DNA from: Giesbergeria sp.
GTDB lineage: Bacteria > Pseudomonadota > Gammaproteobacteria > Burkholderiales > Burkholderiaceae_C
Direction of reading: 5' to 3'
Assembly: GCA_023150295.1 (NCBI GenBank)
Contig: JAKLLE010000003.1
Location: forward strand, 1-64,000
Length of the DNA stretch: 64,000 nt
The position numbers and the translations under genes were made by a program. This document shows positions 30,115 to 41,202 of the stretch, one piece after another (positions within the stretch are counted from its first letter, which is position 1; every line of letters starts with the position of its first letter). The notes beneath the pieces are model-generated. The model made no database searches. It was not told where the DNA came from and worked only from the letters and a program-made list of their open reading frames with translations.

Positions 30115-31089
30115 TCAGTTGAACGAACCAATTCGCTTGAGGTTGCCGAAGTTCATCCAGACAAAAAAGGCCTTGCCCACGATGTTGCCCTCGGGGACAA
30201 ACCCCCAGTAACGCGAATCGAGCGAATTATCGCGGTTGTCGCCCATCATGAAATAGTGGCCCTGCGGCACCTTGCAGACAACCCCCTCAACACTGTAGCG
30301 GCATTGGTCGCGGTGCGCGAATTTGCTCACCCCTTGCACAAAGGCAGGGGCCTCTGGGTTGCTGATCGCTCGGTGCGCTTGCTGCCCCAACTGCTCTTCA
30401 AAATGCCTGAAATAGCGCAGGCTGCTGTCTTCCAGGTAATCTGGCAGTTCCTGCGTGGGTACGGGCTGGCCATTCACGGTGAGCCGCTTGTTCAGGTAGG
30501 CCACCTCGTCCCCAGGCACGCCCACCACGCGCTTGATGTAATCCAGGCTGGGCTGCGGGGGGTAGCGGAACACCACCACGTCCCCCCGTTGCGGCGCATT
30601 GCCTTCGGTGAGCTTGGTGTGGATGACGGGCAGGCGCACGCCATAGGTGAACTTGTTTACCAGGATCAGGTCGCCCACCAACAGCGTGGGAATCATGGAG
30701 CCCGAGGGAATCTTGAACGGCTCGAACAGGAACGAGCGCAACACAAACACGGCAGCGATCACTGGGAACAGCCCCGCCGTCCAGTCCAGCCACCAGGGCT
30801 GCATGAGCAGGCGCTCCTTGGATTCGCGCACATCGATATCCACCTGCGCGATACCCATGCGGTCCAGCTCGGCACGGCGCTGAGCGGCCGCATCTTCAAC
30901 AGCCTGGGCCGCACGCTTGCGCCGGGGCAGAAAGTAAAACCGCTCGGCCAACCAATAGGCGCCGGTCACCACCGTGGCCAAAAACAGCAGCAAGGCGAAG
31001 TTGCCCTCGATGGCGCCGAAGTACCAAGCACCGATGTACCCAGCAAACGCCGCCAGCACCAGCGACGTGAAGATCTGTACCGCCTGCAT
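30115..31089 (-). CDS. lepB: Signal peptidase I
   Basis: A 324-residue membrane protease removing Sec signal peptides. Membrane helices lie at about 7-48 and 104-120. The catalytic Ser131 is in FKIPSGSMIPTL and the general base Lys186 in DYIKRVVGVPGDEV; GDNRDNSLDSRYWG is the conserved C-terminal box. The start at 31089 overlaps the lepA stop by one base (TGATG). A longer frame to 31224 reads into lepA and lacks support. Confidence 0.97.
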   Translation of the reverse strand: MQAVQIFTSLVLAAFAGYIGAWYFGAIEGNFALLLFLATVVTGAYWLAERFYFLPRRKRAAQAVEDAAAQRRAELDRMGIAQVDIDVRESKERLLMQPWWLDWTAGLFPVIAAVFVLRSFLFEPFKIPSGSMIPTLLVGDLILVNKFTYGVRLPVIHTKLTEGNAPQRGDVVVFRYPPQPSLDYIKRVVGVPGDEVAYLNKRLTVNGQPVPTQELPDYLEDSSLRYFRHFEEQLGQQAHRAISNPEAPAFVQGVSKFAHRDQCRYSVEGVVCKVPQGHYFMMGDNRDNSLDSRYWGFVPEGNIVGKAFFVWMNFGNLKRIGSFN

Positions 31090-32897
31090 CAGTCTTCCAC
31101 CTGCAAAATGGCCAGGAAAGCCTCCTGCGGCACTTCGACCGAACCGATCTGTTTCATGCGTTTTTTGCCTGCCTTTTGTTTTTCGAGGAGCTTGCGCTTG
31201 CGGGTGATGTCGCCACCGTAGCATTTTGCCAGCACGTTCTTGCGCATGGCCTTGATGGTCTCACGCGCGATGATGTTGGCGCCAATGGCCGCCTGGATGG
31301 CCACATCGAACATCTGGCGCGAGATGATCTCGCGCATCTTGGCCGCCACGGCACGCCCACGGTACTGGGCCTGCGTGCGGTGCACGATGATGGACAGCGC
31401 GTCCACCTTCTCACCGTTGAGCAGAATGTCTACCTTCACCACGTCGGAGGTTCTGTACTCCTTGAACTCGTAGTCCATGGACGCATACCCGCGCGACACG
31501 GATTTAAGCTTGTCGAAAAAGTCCAGCACGATTTCGCCCAGTGGCATCTCGTAGGTCAGCATGACCTGGCGGCCATGGTAGGCCATGTTGATCTGCACAC
31601 CGCGCTTCTGGTTGGCCAAGGTCATCACCGGCCCCACGTAGTCCTGCGGCATGTACAGGTGCACGGTCACGATGGGCTCGCGAATCTCCTGAAGCTTGCC
31701 TTGCTCGGGCATCTTGGCGGGGTTTTCCACCATGATGACCTCGCCATCAGGCTTGACCACCTGGTACACCACGCTGGGCGCAGTGGTGATCAAGTCCTGG
31801 TCAAACTCACGCTCCAGGCGCTCCTGCACGATCTCCATGTGCAGCAGGCCCAGAAAGCCACAGCGAAAGCCAAAGCCCAGCGCCTGGCTCACCTCGGGCT
31901 CGTAGTGCAACGAAGCGTCGTTGAGCTTGAGCTTCTCCAGCGCATCGCGCAACTGATCGTAGGCGCTCGCTTCGGTCGGGTAGAGCCCTGCAAACACCTG
32001 GGGCTGGATCTCCTTGAAGCCCGGCAGGGCCTCCGTCGCTGGCCCTGCATTGTTGGGCAGCTTTTTCTCCAGCGTGATGGTGTCACCCACCTTGGCCGCC
32101 TGCAGCTCCTTGATGCCACAGATCACGTAGCCCACTTCACCCGCCCGCAAGGCATCGCGGGGTGCATTGGCAGGGGTAAAAACGCCCAGGCTACCCGCCT
32201 CATAGGCGGCACCCGTGGCCATCATCTTGATGCGCTCACCCACGCGCAATTGACCATCTACCACGCGCACCAGCATCACCACGCCCACATAGGTGTCGAA
32301 CCAGCTGTCGATGATCATCGCCCGCAGCGGACCATCCGGGTTGCCGCGCGGCGCAGGCACCTTGGCCACGATGGCTTCCAGAATCTCATCAATGCCCATG
32401 CCGGTCTTGGCGGAGCAGGGAATGGCATCGCCCGCGTCAATGCCGATCACATCTTCGATCTCCGCCTTGGCGTTCTCCGGGTCCGACTGCGGCAAATCCA
32501 TCTTGTTGAGCACCGGCATCACTTCGACGCCCAGATCCAGCGCGGTGTAGCAGTTGGCCACCGTCTGCGCCTCGACCCCCTGGGATGCATCGACAACCAG
32601 CAAAGCCCCTTCGCACGCCGATAGCGAGCGGCTCACTTCATACGAGAAGTCCACATGGCCGGGGGTATCGATGAGGTTGAGGTTGTATACCTGACCATCG
32701 TGCGCCTTGTACTGCAAGGCCGCCGTCTGCGCCTTGATGGTGATGCCGCGCTCCTTTTCGATGTCCATGGAGTCGAGCACCTGCGCCTCCATCTCCCGTT
32801 CGGCCAGGCCTCCACAGCGCTGGATCAGGCGGTCGGCCAGCGTGGACTTGCCATGGTCGATGTGCGCAATGATGGAGAAATTACGGATGTGTTTCAT
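31089..32897 (-). CDS. lepA: Elongation factor 4 (LepA)
   Basis: A 602-residue ribosomal GTPase. The G domain starts [19 protein letters not shown] and continues with the switch region [13 protein letters not shown] and DTPGHVDF. The LepA-specific C-terminal domain ends in [19 protein letters not shown]. The start at 32897 gives exact family length; the 45 extra upstream bases are not conserved. It is preceded by terminators and heads the lepA-lepB-DUF4845-rnc-era-recO-pdxJ-acpS-nagZ run. Confidence 0.97.
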   Translation of the reverse strand: MKHIRNFSIIAHIDHGKSTLADRLIQRCGGLAEREMEAQVLDSMDIEKERGITIKAQTAALQYKAHDGQVYNLNLIDTPGHVDFSYEVSRSLSACEGALLVVDASQGVEAQTVANCYTALDLGVEVMPVLNKMDLPQSDPENAKAEIEDVIGIDAGDAIPCSAKTGMGIDEILEAIVAKVPAPRGNPDGPLRAMIIDSWFDTYVGVVMLVRVVDGQLRVGERIKMMATGAAYEAGSLGVFTPANAPRDALRAGEVGYVICGIKELQAAKVGDTITLEKKLPNNAGPATEALPGFKEIQPQVFAGLYPTEASAYDQLRDALEKLKLNDASLHYEPEVSQALGFGFRCGFLGLLHMEIVQERLEREFDQDLITTAPSVVYQVVKPDGEVIMVENPAKMPEQGKLQEIREPIVTVHLYMPQDYVGPVMTLANQKRGVQINMAYHGRQVMLTYEMPLGEIVLDFFDKLKSVSRGYASMDYEFKEYRTSDVVKVDILLNGEKVDALSIIVHRTQAQYRGRAVAAKMREIISRQMFDVAIQAAIGANIIARETIKAMRKNVLAKCYGGDITRKRKLLEKQKAGKKRMKQIGSVEVPQEAFLAILQVED

Positions 32898-32948
32898 CAA
32901 CGGGACAGAAGTCAAAAAGAAGCCGGCCACCAGGCCAGGCAAGAAAAA

Positions 32949-32975
32949 AGGGCGCGTCGAACGGAGACGCGCCCT
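32949..32975 (-). terminator. Strong Rho-independent terminator upstream of lepA
   Basis: AGGGCGCGTC pairs perfectly with GACGCGCCCT around a seven-base loop, followed on the minus strand by six Us. It lies 50 bases before the lepA start codon, so transcripts reaching lepA must start after it or read through. Confidence 0.85.
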
Positions 32976-33230
32976 GAACCAACAATCTGTGGCAACTGCG
33001 ATGGTTGGAGCTTCATTGTAGGCAAAAAGCCTCGCAGAAAATGACGAACTCGCAGCCTCGCCAGGACGTTGCAGAGCGACAACAGAGACTTATCAACAAA
33101 TTCTCCACAACCCCTAGGGCATCCTGGGACTAAGCTGTGATTGTCCTGTGGGTTACCTGTGCAGCACAATTTGGCATTCCAGGATGCAAAATTCGAAGAC
33201 GCTGATATACCCATCGCCCCCCAATAGCAG
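32949..33230 (-). ncRNA. Candidate untranslated transcript between degP and lepA
   Basis: The 447-base gap between degP and lepA holds no reading frame I can support. On the minus strand it contains an extended -10 promoter (TG-T-TAGAAT, 33244-33236) just after the degP terminator, and ends in a strong terminator. That would give an RNA of about 280 bases. It does not resemble 6S, SRP, RNase P or tmRNA sequence to my eye. A second -10-like TACAAT at 33020-33015 could instead serve a short lepA leader. Confidence 0.25.
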
Positions 33231-33235
33231 CGTTC

Positions 33236-33244
33236 ATTCTAACA
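33236..33244 (-). promoter_or_regulatory. Extended -10 promoter-like element
   Basis: TGTTAGAAT on the minus strand matches the extended -10 pattern TGnTAnAAT. No convincing -35 is present, as is common for extended -10 promoters. It would drive transcription toward the 32949 terminator and lepA. Confidence 0.35.
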
Positions 33245-33278
33245 AATCACCTGTAGGGGCCCGTGACCGCAGTGCCTT

Positions 33279-33304
33279 GAAAAGCCCTGGCACCATGCCG
33301 GGGC
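33279..33304 (-). terminator. Terminator after degP
   Basis: On the minus strand GCCCCGGCA pairs with TGCCAGGGC (one mismatch) around the loop TGG, then TTTTC. It is about 40 bases past the degP stop and would end the rpoE-rseA-degP transcript. Confidence 0.55.
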
Positions 33305-33344
33305 ATCGGGAATTTGCCACACCCACGTCACGGCGACGGCACCC

Positions 33345-34817
33345 TCACCGCACCGGGCGGATCAGCGCGTACTGGGCCCATTCGCCCCGTCGGAACAGCA
33401 CGTTCACCGGCTTGCCCTTGTCGGCACGCGCCACAGCGGATTCAAAATCCTTGACGCTGACCACTTCGCTGTTGGCAATCGCCAGAATCACATCGCCCTC
33501 GCGCAACCCGGCACGGGCGGCCGCATCGCTGGCCGCATCCACACGCACCCCGCCCCGCAGCTTCAGCTCCTTCTTTTGGGCGTCGCTGAGATCCGATACC
33601 GTCAGTCCCAATTGCTGTGCTGCCGCCGTGGATTTGGACTTGCTGTCGCGCTCTGCGGTTTTCACCGCTGGTTTGTCGGGCTCCACCTCCGCAATCATGA
33701 TGGACAAGTCCTTGGACTGCCCCCTGCGGAACACGGTGATCGTGCTCTTGGTTCCCGGCTTGGTGTTGCCCACCAGGCGCGGAAGGTCGGCCACCTTGTC
33801 GATGGGCTTGCCCTCAAAGCGGACGATGATGTCTCCCGCCTCAATACCTGCCTTTTCTGCAGGCGAACCACTCTCCACACCCGTGACCAGGGCGCCCTGT
33901 TGCTTGCCCAGGCCAAGCGATTCCGCCACCTCGCGCGTGACCTGCCCGATCTGCACACCGATGCGCCCACGCGTCACACGCCCGCTGGCGCGCAGCTGTT
34001 CACTCACACGCGTGGCCTCGTCGATGGGAATGGCGAACGAGATGCCCATGAACCCCCCGGAGCGCGAGTAGATCTGGCTGTTGATGCCCACCACCTCCCC
34101 ACGCATGTTGATGAGCGGCCCCCCCGAGTTGCCAGGGTTGATCGCCACATCGGTCTGGATGAAGGGCAGATAGTCGCCCGTATCGCGCTGCTTGGCACTG
34201 ACGATGCCCGCTGTGACTGTGCTGTCCAGGCCGAAAGGTGAGCCGATGGCCATGACCCATTCGCCCACGCGCAAGCGGCTCACATCGCCAATCCGCACGG
34301 CAGGCAGACCCGAGGCCTCGATCTTGACCACCGCCACGTCCGTGCGCTTGTCGCTGCCCACGATACGCGCCTTGAACTCACGCTTGTCGGTCAGCGTCAC
34401 AATGACTTCGTCCGCCCCCTCGACCACATGGGCATTGGTCATCACGTAACCATCAGCGCTCAGGATGAAGCCCGAACCCACGCCGCGCGGCTGCTCCTCT
34501 TCCTGCGGGCGCTGCGGGCGCTGCTGCCGCGGGACATTGGGCATGGGAATGCCGAAGCGCTTGAAGAACTCCTGCATCTCTTCGTCCATGCCATTGAGCG
34601 CCCCCCGGGCACTCGCTTTTTCTGTGGTGCGGATATTGACCACCGAGGGACCTACCAGCTCCACCAGGTCTGTGAAGTCGGGCAGGCCACGCACCAGGGG
34701 AGCAGCGGAACCTGCGCCCTGCGCCTGAACCGTCCCAGGCGCACCCAGCGCCAACCCCAGGCCCAGAGCACCTGCCAGGGCCAACACATTCCATTGCTTT
34801 GCCAATGTCGGATTCAT
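33345..34817 (-). CDS. Periplasmic serine protease DegP/MucD
   Basis: A 490-residue HtrA-family chaperone-protease with a signal peptide (about residues 1-33), the trypsin-like triad His130 (MTNAHVVEG), Asp160 (RTDVAVVKI) and Ser231 (NPGNSGGPL), and two PDZ domains (about 275-365 and 395-485). As the third gene of rpoE-rseA-degP it matches MucD of sigma-E operons and degrades misfolded envelope proteins. The start at 34817 gives a clean signal peptide; long upstream extensions are read-through of other genes. Confidence 0.95.
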   Translation of the reverse strand: MNPTLAKQWNVLALAGALGLGLALGAPGTVQAQGAGSAAPLVRGLPDFTDLVELVGPSVVNIRTTEKASARGALNGMDEEMQEFFKRFGIPMPNVPRQQRPQRPQEEEQPRGVGSGFILSADGYVMTNAHVVEGADEVIVTLTDKREFKARIVGSDKRTDVAVVKIEASGLPAVRIGDVSRLRVGEWVMAIGSPFGLDSTVTAGIVSAKQRDTGDYLPFIQTDVAINPGNSGGPLINMRGEVVGINSQIYSRSGGFMGISFAIPIDEATRVSEQLRASGRVTRGRIGVQIGQVTREVAESLGLGKQQGALVTGVESGSPAEKAGIEAGDIIVRFEGKPIDKVADLPRLVGNTKPGTKSTITVFRRGQSKDLSIMIAEVEPDKPAVKTAERDSKSKSTAAAQQLGLTVSDLSDAQKKELKLRGGVRVDAASDAAARAGLREGDVILAIANSEVVSVKDFESAVARADKGKPVNVLFRRGEWAQYALIRPVR

Positions 34818-34981
34818 GGATTGCCTTTCGATAAGAAACAGACGCCGACGCCAGGGTCGGCACGCACCATGAGAAAGCCCCGCAACCCAATGGTTCCGCC
34901 AAAGTGCACCGAGTGTGCGCACCGTGCGAGTTCTCAGGAAGGCGCGCACGCCAGAAACACTGCCAAGCGCCACTCCGGCGC

Positions 34982-35602
34982 TCAGCGCTGAGGCTCTTCC
35001 ACCGGGGCGTTGCGCAGAAAGCGCGCAGGCATTTGCAGTGCAGCCGCACCACGTGACTGGCGGTGTGCGGCCACCAGTTCGTCGAGCCGAGGATCGCGCA
35101 ACATCACGGGATCCTGCGGCGACTGCTGCACCGCCATCTGGGTTCCTGCAGCCATTTGTGCAGGCGGAGCGACTGCCAGTTGGGGACCGGCAGTACCGGC
35201 CCGTGTGGCCTCCAACACATTCCAGCCCATGGCCGACACGGCGGCCAGAGAGGCCAGTCCAGCCACCATCTTCCAGCGGAACAAGGCCTGGTTTGCGGCT
35301 TCGCCACGGGCCACGCCAGGGCGGGATTCCAAAGACACTGTCGGCTGAGTCGCCGGACGCTGAGGCTGCAACAAGCCTTCGTGATCCATGCGCTGGTGCA
35401 GACGGGCAAGAAACGCCTGGCTGTGCGCATGGTGTGCAAGCTCTGGAGAGCGCAGCACATCGCCGATGAGGTGGTATTCCTGCCATGCCTGGCGCCCAGA
35501 CGCCTGCGCCGCGTACTGCAAGACCTGGGGCAGCTCCCCAGCAGACAACTGGCCATCTGCCAAGGCAGATACGTGTTCACGCATTTTCAGTTCCTGATCC
35601 AT
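34982..35602 (-). CDS. rseA: Anti-sigma-E factor RseA
   Basis: A 206-residue single-pass anti-sigma factor. The cytoplasmic N-terminal domain (REHVSALADGQLSAGELPQV) binds sigma E; the membrane helix is about 113-130 (MVAGLASLAAVSAMGWNV); the periplasmic tail is cleaved under envelope stress. An AGGTGAG ribosome site precedes the ATG. It follows rpoE by 46 bases, the expected order. No rseB homologue is in the window; degP comes directly next. Confidence 0.9.
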   Translation of the reverse strand: MDQELKMREHVSALADGQLSAGELPQVLQYAAQASGRQAWQEYHLIGDVLRSPELAHHAHSQAFLARLHQRMDHEGLLQPQRPATQPTVSLESRPGVARGEAANQALFRWKMVAGLASLAAVSAMGWNVLEATRAGTAGPQLAVAPPAQMAAGTQMAVQQSPQDPVMLRDPRLDELVAAHRQSRGAAALQMPARFLRNAPVEEPQR

Positions 35603-35648
35603 GCTCTCACCTGCTTCTCAGTCCGGTCGCCATGCCACAGCGTCCGCT

Positions 35649-36287
35649 CTACCAGCGCTTGCCACTGCGGCTTTCCAATAAAGGGCGCACACGCGCCGAA
35701 ATCGCCTCACGCGCCCGGAAGATGCGCGATCGGACCGTTCCAATCGGGCATTCCATGGCAGTGGCAATTTCTTCGTAACTTAAGCCCTCGAGCTCGCGCA
35801 GGGTCACTGCCTGGCGCAAATCCTCAGGCAATGCCTCCATGGCCGCATTCACGGCAGCAGCAATTTCCTGCGCAGCCAGCACGGTCTCGGGGGTTTCTTC
35901 ACTGATTGGTTCCGGACCGATACGGGAAGTTTCATTTTCTTCACCATCGGTGCGCAGGGCGCCTTCAAACACCACCGGATCGCGCCGCAGATCCATCAAG
36001 GCCTTTTTGGCCGTATTGACAGCGATGCGGTACAGCCAAGTGTAGAACTGTGCCTCGCCCCGGAACTGGTGCAGCGCCCGGTAGGCGCGCAGAAAGGTCT
36101 CCTGCGCAATGTCCTGCACCAGGTCGCTGTCGCGCACCATGCGGCCGATCAGACGCTCGATGCGTCGCTGGTACTTGATGACCAGCAAGTCGTAGGCGCG
36201 CAAGTCCCCGGCCACAGTGCGCTCGACCAACAGCAGGTCACTGTCGGTGGGGGAATCCTGCGGCAAGGTGGGCGTGGGATCGGTCAT
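35649..36287 (-). CDS. rpoE: RNA polymerase sigma-E factor
   Basis: A 212-residue ECF sigma factor for envelope stress. Region 2 is YDLLVIKYQRRIERLIGRMV with DIAQETFLRAYRAL; region 4 is LPEDLRQAVTLRELEGLSYEEIA ending GTVRSRIFRAREAI. The start at 36287 (MTDPTPTLPQD) gives family length; a longer frame to 36503 runs into the neighbouring gene. It is the head of rpoE-rseA-degP. Confidence 0.96.
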   Translation of the reverse strand: MTDPTPTLPQDSPTDSDLLLVERTVAGDLRAYDLLVIKYQRRIERLIGRMVRDSDLVQDIAQETFLRAYRALHQFRGEAQFYTWLYRIAVNTAKKALMDLRRDPVVFEGALRTDGEENETSRIGPEPISEETPETVLAAQEIAAAVNAAMEALPEDLRQAVTLRELEGLSYEEIATAMECPIGTVRSRIFRAREAISARVRPLLESRSGKRW

Positions 36288-36303
36288 GGATGGGAAAAAG
36301 AGT

Positions 36304-36801
36304 TCACTGGCCCGGCCTGGCAGGCGGGGAAGAGGTGGGCGCATCGGGGGCCGCTGCTTGCGCGCGCGAATATACCGCACGGCGCAGATCGCTCCAGCGC
36401 TCGGGCTGGGCAGCGCGCTCCAACCAGAGCCAACATGGGGGCTGATCCGCCGACTCCAAGCGCAAAAGAAGAAAACGCTGCAAATCGGCATGCATGCACA
36501 CACGCGCGTACGAGACGGTTCTGCCAGAGCACCTCAGCTCCCAGTGCTCCCCGCTCCAGTACACGTCGCCCGCTGGCAGAGCCCGCCAGAACCGCAGGGC
36601 CAGCGCCACGGCCCCAACCCAAATGGAACCGGCGGCACCCAGCAGCCACCACGGGTGGCGCCAGGCGCCCTGCACGGCCCAGAAACCCAAGGCCACAAAA
36701 CCAGCCAAAACCAGCAGCCCGCACCCCACCGCCAGGGCGGCGCGGCGCCCCACGGGATACAGCACCGCAGGCGCATGCCAGCGCGCAGCCGCCGGGTTCA
36801 T
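36304..36801 (-). CDS. Conserved two-helix membrane protein, YgfX-like
   Basis: A 165-residue protein with two membrane helices (about 22-43 and 50-70) and a soluble tail containing WSGEHWELR and a Trp/Arg-rich segment. Size and topology resemble YgfX/CptA-type proteins, but I cannot assign it firmly. It lies between fabF and rpoE, 16 bases before rpoE, so it may be cotranscribed. The ATG at 36801 is preferred over a GTG one codon earlier. Confidence 0.7.
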   Translation of the reverse strand: MNPAAARWHAPAVLYPVGRRAALAVGCGLLVLAGFVALGFWAVQGAWRHPWWLLGAAGSIWVGAVALALRFWRALPAGDVYWSGEHWELRCSGRTVSYARVCMHADLQRFLLLRLESADQPPCWLWLERAAQPERWSDLRRAVYSRAQAAAPDAPTSSPPARPGQ

Positions 36802-36831
36802 CACAGGGCGGGCATGCGAAGGGGGAGAGGA

Positions 36832-38076
<1,245 letters not shown>

Positions 38077-38129
38077 GCGTGAAAACCTTGTGCTGATCGC
38101 TAGGGAGGGGGCTGCGCCTGGCGCGCCGC

Positions 38130-38405
<276 letters not shown>

Positions 38406-38470
38406 CTAGCTGCTCAAGGGAAGCCTCCCCCGAACCGCCCGCCGCACGGATGAACCGGCGTGTTTCTTGG

Positions 38471-39217
38471 TTACATGTACATGCCGCCGTTGACATGCAG
38501 CTCCTGCCCGGTCACATAGCCAGCCTCGCGCGAAGCCAGGTAGGCCACGGCGTGGGCGATGTCGGCAGGCTTGCCCAGATGGCCCAGCGGAATCTGGTCC
38601 AGCAAGGCTTTCTGCTGCGCCTCGGGCAGGCCAGCGGTCATGTCGGTGTCGATGAAGCCTGGCGCCACGCAGTTCACGGTCACGTTGCGGCTGCCCAGCT
38701 CGCGCGCCAGCGCGCGCGTCATGCCCGCCACACCCGCCTTGGCGGCAGCATAGTTGGCCTGGCCGGGATTGCCCGAGGCGCCCACCACGCTGGTGATGCT
38801 GATGATGCGCCCATAGCGCTGCTTCATCATGGGCTTGATGGCGGCGCGGCTGACGCGGAACACGGCCTTGAGGTTGGTGTCCAGCACGGCGTCCCAGTCG
38901 TCGTCCTTCATGCGCATGGCGAGCTGGTCACGCGTGATGCCGGCGTTGTTCACCAGCACATGCAGGCCGCCCTGGCCCTTGACGATGCTGTCGATCAGCG
39001 CCTCGACGGCGGCAACATCTGTCACATTCAGGTTGGCGCCCCGGCAGCCTGGGTACGCGGCCAGCGCCTGGGTGATGCGCGCCGCGCCTTCGTCGGTGGT
39101 GGCCGTGCCAATGACCTGGTGGCCGCGCGCGGCCAGTTCCAGTGCGATGGCCGCGCCAATGCCGCGCGAGGCACCGGTGACCAGCGCCACGGTGGGGGTA
39201 ACAGGGGTTTGACTCAT
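38471..39217 (-). CDS. fabG: 3-oxoacyl-ACP reductase
   Basis: A 248-residue SDR reducing beta-ketoacyl-ACP with NADPH. The cofactor motif is TGASRGIG (15-22), and the catalytic residues are Ser143, Tyr156 and Lys160 (YAAAK). The start overlaps the fabD stop by four bases. Confidence 0.97.
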   Translation of the reverse strand: MSQTPVTPTVALVTGASRGIGAAIALELAARGHQVIGTATTDEGAARITQALAAYPGCRGANLNVTDVAAVEALIDSIVKGQGGLHVLVNNAGITRDQLAMRMKDDDWDAVLDTNLKAVFRVSRAAIKPMMKQRYGRIISITSVVGASGNPGQANYAAAKAGVAGMTRALARELGSRNVTVNCVAPGFIDTDMTAGLPEAQQKALLDQIPLGHLGKPADIAHAVAYLASREAGYVTGQELHVNGGMYM

Positions 39218-40164
39218 GCCAGCAGCTCCTTCACTTCGTTCAGCGTGGCCGGGTCGTACAAGGCGGCACCGGTCAGTTCAGCGTCGATGCGCTTGGTCAG
39301 GCCCATGAGCACCTTGCCCGGGCCGCACTCGACAAGGTGGGTGATGCCGCGGGCCTTGAGGGCCTGCACGCACTCCACCCAGCGCACGGGGCCAAAGGCC
39401 TGGCGGTAGAGGGCGTCGCGGATGGCGTCGGCGTCCTGCTGCACGGCCACGTCAATATTGTTGAGCACCGGGATCTGCGGCGCGGCCAATGGCGTGGCAG
39501 CCAGGGCGGCGCGCAGCTTTTCGGCGGCAGGCTTCATCAGACTGGAATGGAAGGGCGCCGACACCGGCAGCGGCAGCGCGCGCTTGGCACCAGCGGCCTT
39601 GAGGGACTCGCAGGCCTTTTCAACGGCAGCCTTGCTGCCCGCAATCACGGTCTGGGCCGGGTCGTTGAAATTCACAGCCTCTACCACTTCAGTGCCATTT
39701 TGGCCCATGGCGCCCGTCACCTCTGCGCAACCAGCTATCACTTTTGTAGCATCCAGCCCCAGAATGGCGGCCATGGCGCCGGTGCCGACGGGCACGGCTT
39801 CCTGCATGGCGGCAGCGCGCAAGCGCACCAGCGGCGCCGCCTGGGCCAGCGTGAGCACGCCGGACGCCACCAGCGCCGAGTATTCACCCAGCGAGTGCCC
39901 CGCCACCGCCGCAGGCAGCGCGCCGCCCTCGGCGCGCCAGACGCGCCATGCCGCCACGCCTGCCACCAGCATCACCGGCTGGGTGTTGGTGGTCAGGGCG
40001 AGCGCCTCCTTGGGGCCCTCATGGATCAGGCGGCCCACGTCTTCGCCCAGGGCGTCGGACGCTTCCTTCAGCGTCTGCACCACGGCGGGATGATCGCCCC
40101 AGCCATCGAGCATGCCCACGGCCTGCGAGCCCTGGCCCGGAAAGACAAATGCAAAGTTCTTCAT
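39214..40164 (-). CDS. fabD: Malonyl-CoA:ACP transacylase with repeat-encoded insert
   Basis: A 316-residue enzyme loading malonate on ACP. The nucleophile is Ser91 in AGHSLGEYSAL, with partner His206 (SAPFHSSLM) and the oxyanion GQGSQ near residue 11. Residues about 138-157 (ATKVIAGCAEVTGAMGQN) are encoded by an interspersed repeat. Compared with E. coli FabD this surface segment is about six residues longer. The catalytic residues are untouched, so activity is expected. Confidence 0.97.
   Translation of the reverse strand: MKNFAFVFPGQGSQAVGMLDGWGDHPAVVQTLKEASDALGEDVGRLIHEGPKEALALTTNTQPVMLVAGVAAWRVWRAEGGALPAAVAGHSLGEYSALVASGVLTLAQAAPLVRLRAAAMQEAVPVGTGAMAAILGLDATKVIAGCAEVTGAMGQNGTEVVEAVNFNDPAQTVIAGSKAAVEKACESLKAAGAKRALPLPVSAPFHSSLMKPAAEKLRAALAATPLAAPQIPVLNNIDVAVQQDADAIRDALYRQAFGPVRWVECVQALKARGITHLVECGPGKVLMGLTKRIDAELTGAALYDPATLNEVKELLA
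39694..39752 (-). repeat. Interspersed repeat inside fabD
   Basis: GCTACAAAAGTGATAGC is hairpin 1 (one mismatch), followed by GTTGCGCAGAGG, TGACGGGCGCCATGG and GCCAAAATGGC. It is in-frame and in the same frame as the era and acnA copies. Confidence 0.75.
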
Positions 40165-40187
40165 TGCCGTTCAGAAAAAATAGATAA

Positions 40188-40241
40188 AAATAGGCTCCAG
40201 CGCTTATGCAGAAAGCGCTAGTAGCTACATTTTTAGTAGCA
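40188..40241 (-). repeat. Interspersed repeat at the fabH/fabD junction
   Basis: Hairpin 1 is GCTACTAAAAATGTAGC, with a C-G closing pair as in the era copy. Hairpin 2 is GCGCTTTCTGCATAAGCGC, followed by TGGAGCCTATTTTTA. The fabH stop codon TAG is inside the right arm of hairpin 1. Confidence 0.85.
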
Positions 40242-41202
40242 CAGCACCCCAGGTAAAGCCGCCGCCCACGCCTTCGAGCATGACGGTCTCGCCCTCCCGG
40301 ATCTGCCCGGCGCGCACGGCATAGTCCAGCGCCAGGGGGATGGAGGCCGCCGAGGTGTTGCCGTGCTGGTCCACGGTAACCACCATGCGCTCCAGCGGGA
40401 GCTTGAGCTTGCGTGCCGTGCCCTGCATGATGCGGATGTTGGCCTGGTGCGGTATCAGCCAGTCAATGTCGGATTCCTTCAGGCCTGCCTTGTCGAGCGT
40501 GGCACGCGCCGCGCTTTCCAGCACGCCCACGGCCAGTTTGAAGACGGCGGGGCCGTCCATGGTGAGCAAGGGGCGCCCTGCGATCTGACCGCCGGACACA
40601 TGGCCCGGCACGCACAGAATGCCCACATGGCGTCCATCGGCATGCAGATCCGAAGCCAGAATGCCCGGCGTCTCGGACGCCTCCAACACCACAGCGCCCG
40701 CACCATCGCCAAACAGCACGCAGGTGGTGCGGTCGTTGAAGTCCAGCAGACGGCTGAAGATTTCGGATCCCACCACCAGCGCACGCCGGGCCGTGCCGGC
40801 ACGGATCATGGCGTCGGCCACCGTCAGCGCATAGACAAAGCCACTGCACACCGCCTGCACATCAAAGACCGGGCAGCCCGAGGCGCCCAGCTTGTGCTGG
40901 AGGATGGCGGCAGTGGAGGGGAACACCATGTCCGGCGTGGACGTGGCGACGATGATGAGGTCAATATCTTGTGCGCGCAGGCTGGCGGCCTGCAATGCGT
41001 GGCGCGCCGCCTCCAGCGCCAGGTCGCTGCAGGCAACTGCAGCGTCGGCGAAATGCCGCGCCTGGATGCCCGTGCGCTCCACAATCCATTCGTTGGAAGA
41101 CTCGATGCCGCGGCTGGCCAGGTCGGCCACCAGTTCGGCATTGGTCACCCGGCGCGGCGGAAGGTAACTGCCGGTGCCGGTAATTCGGGAATAGCGTGTC
41201 AT
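40225..41202 (-). CDS. fabH: 3-oxoacyl-ACP synthase III
   Basis: A 325-residue initiator of fatty-acid synthesis joining acetyl-CoA and malonyl-ACP. The catalytic residues are Cys119 (DVQAVCSGF), His252 ([10 protein letters not shown]) and Asn282 (QHGNTSAAS). The last residues, LLKM, and the stop are supplied by an interspersed repeat, replacing the usual short C-terminal strand end with little change in length. The start overlaps the plsX stop (ATGA). Confidence 0.97.
   Translation of the reverse strand: MTRYSRITGTGSYLPPRRVTNAELVADLASRGIESSNEWIVERTGIQARHFADAAVACSDLALEAARHALQAASLRAQDIDLIIVATSTPDMVFPSTAAILQHKLGASGCPVFDVQAVCSGFVYALTVADAMIRAGTARRALVVGSEIFSRLLDFNDRTTCVLFGDGAGAVVLEASETPGILASDLHADGRHVGILCVPGHVSGGQIAGRPLLTMDGPAVFKLAVGVLESAARATLDKAGLKESDIDWLIPHQANIRIMQGTARKLKLPLERMVVTVDQHGNTSAASIPLALDYAVRAGQIREGETVMLEGVGGGFTWGAVLLKM

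Noticed and set aside
33090-33098. TTATCAACA, a near match to a DnaA box, with CTCCACAA nearby.
   Set aside because: A single imperfect box without a cluster, AT-rich unwinding region or dnaA/dnaN genes is not evidence of an origin.
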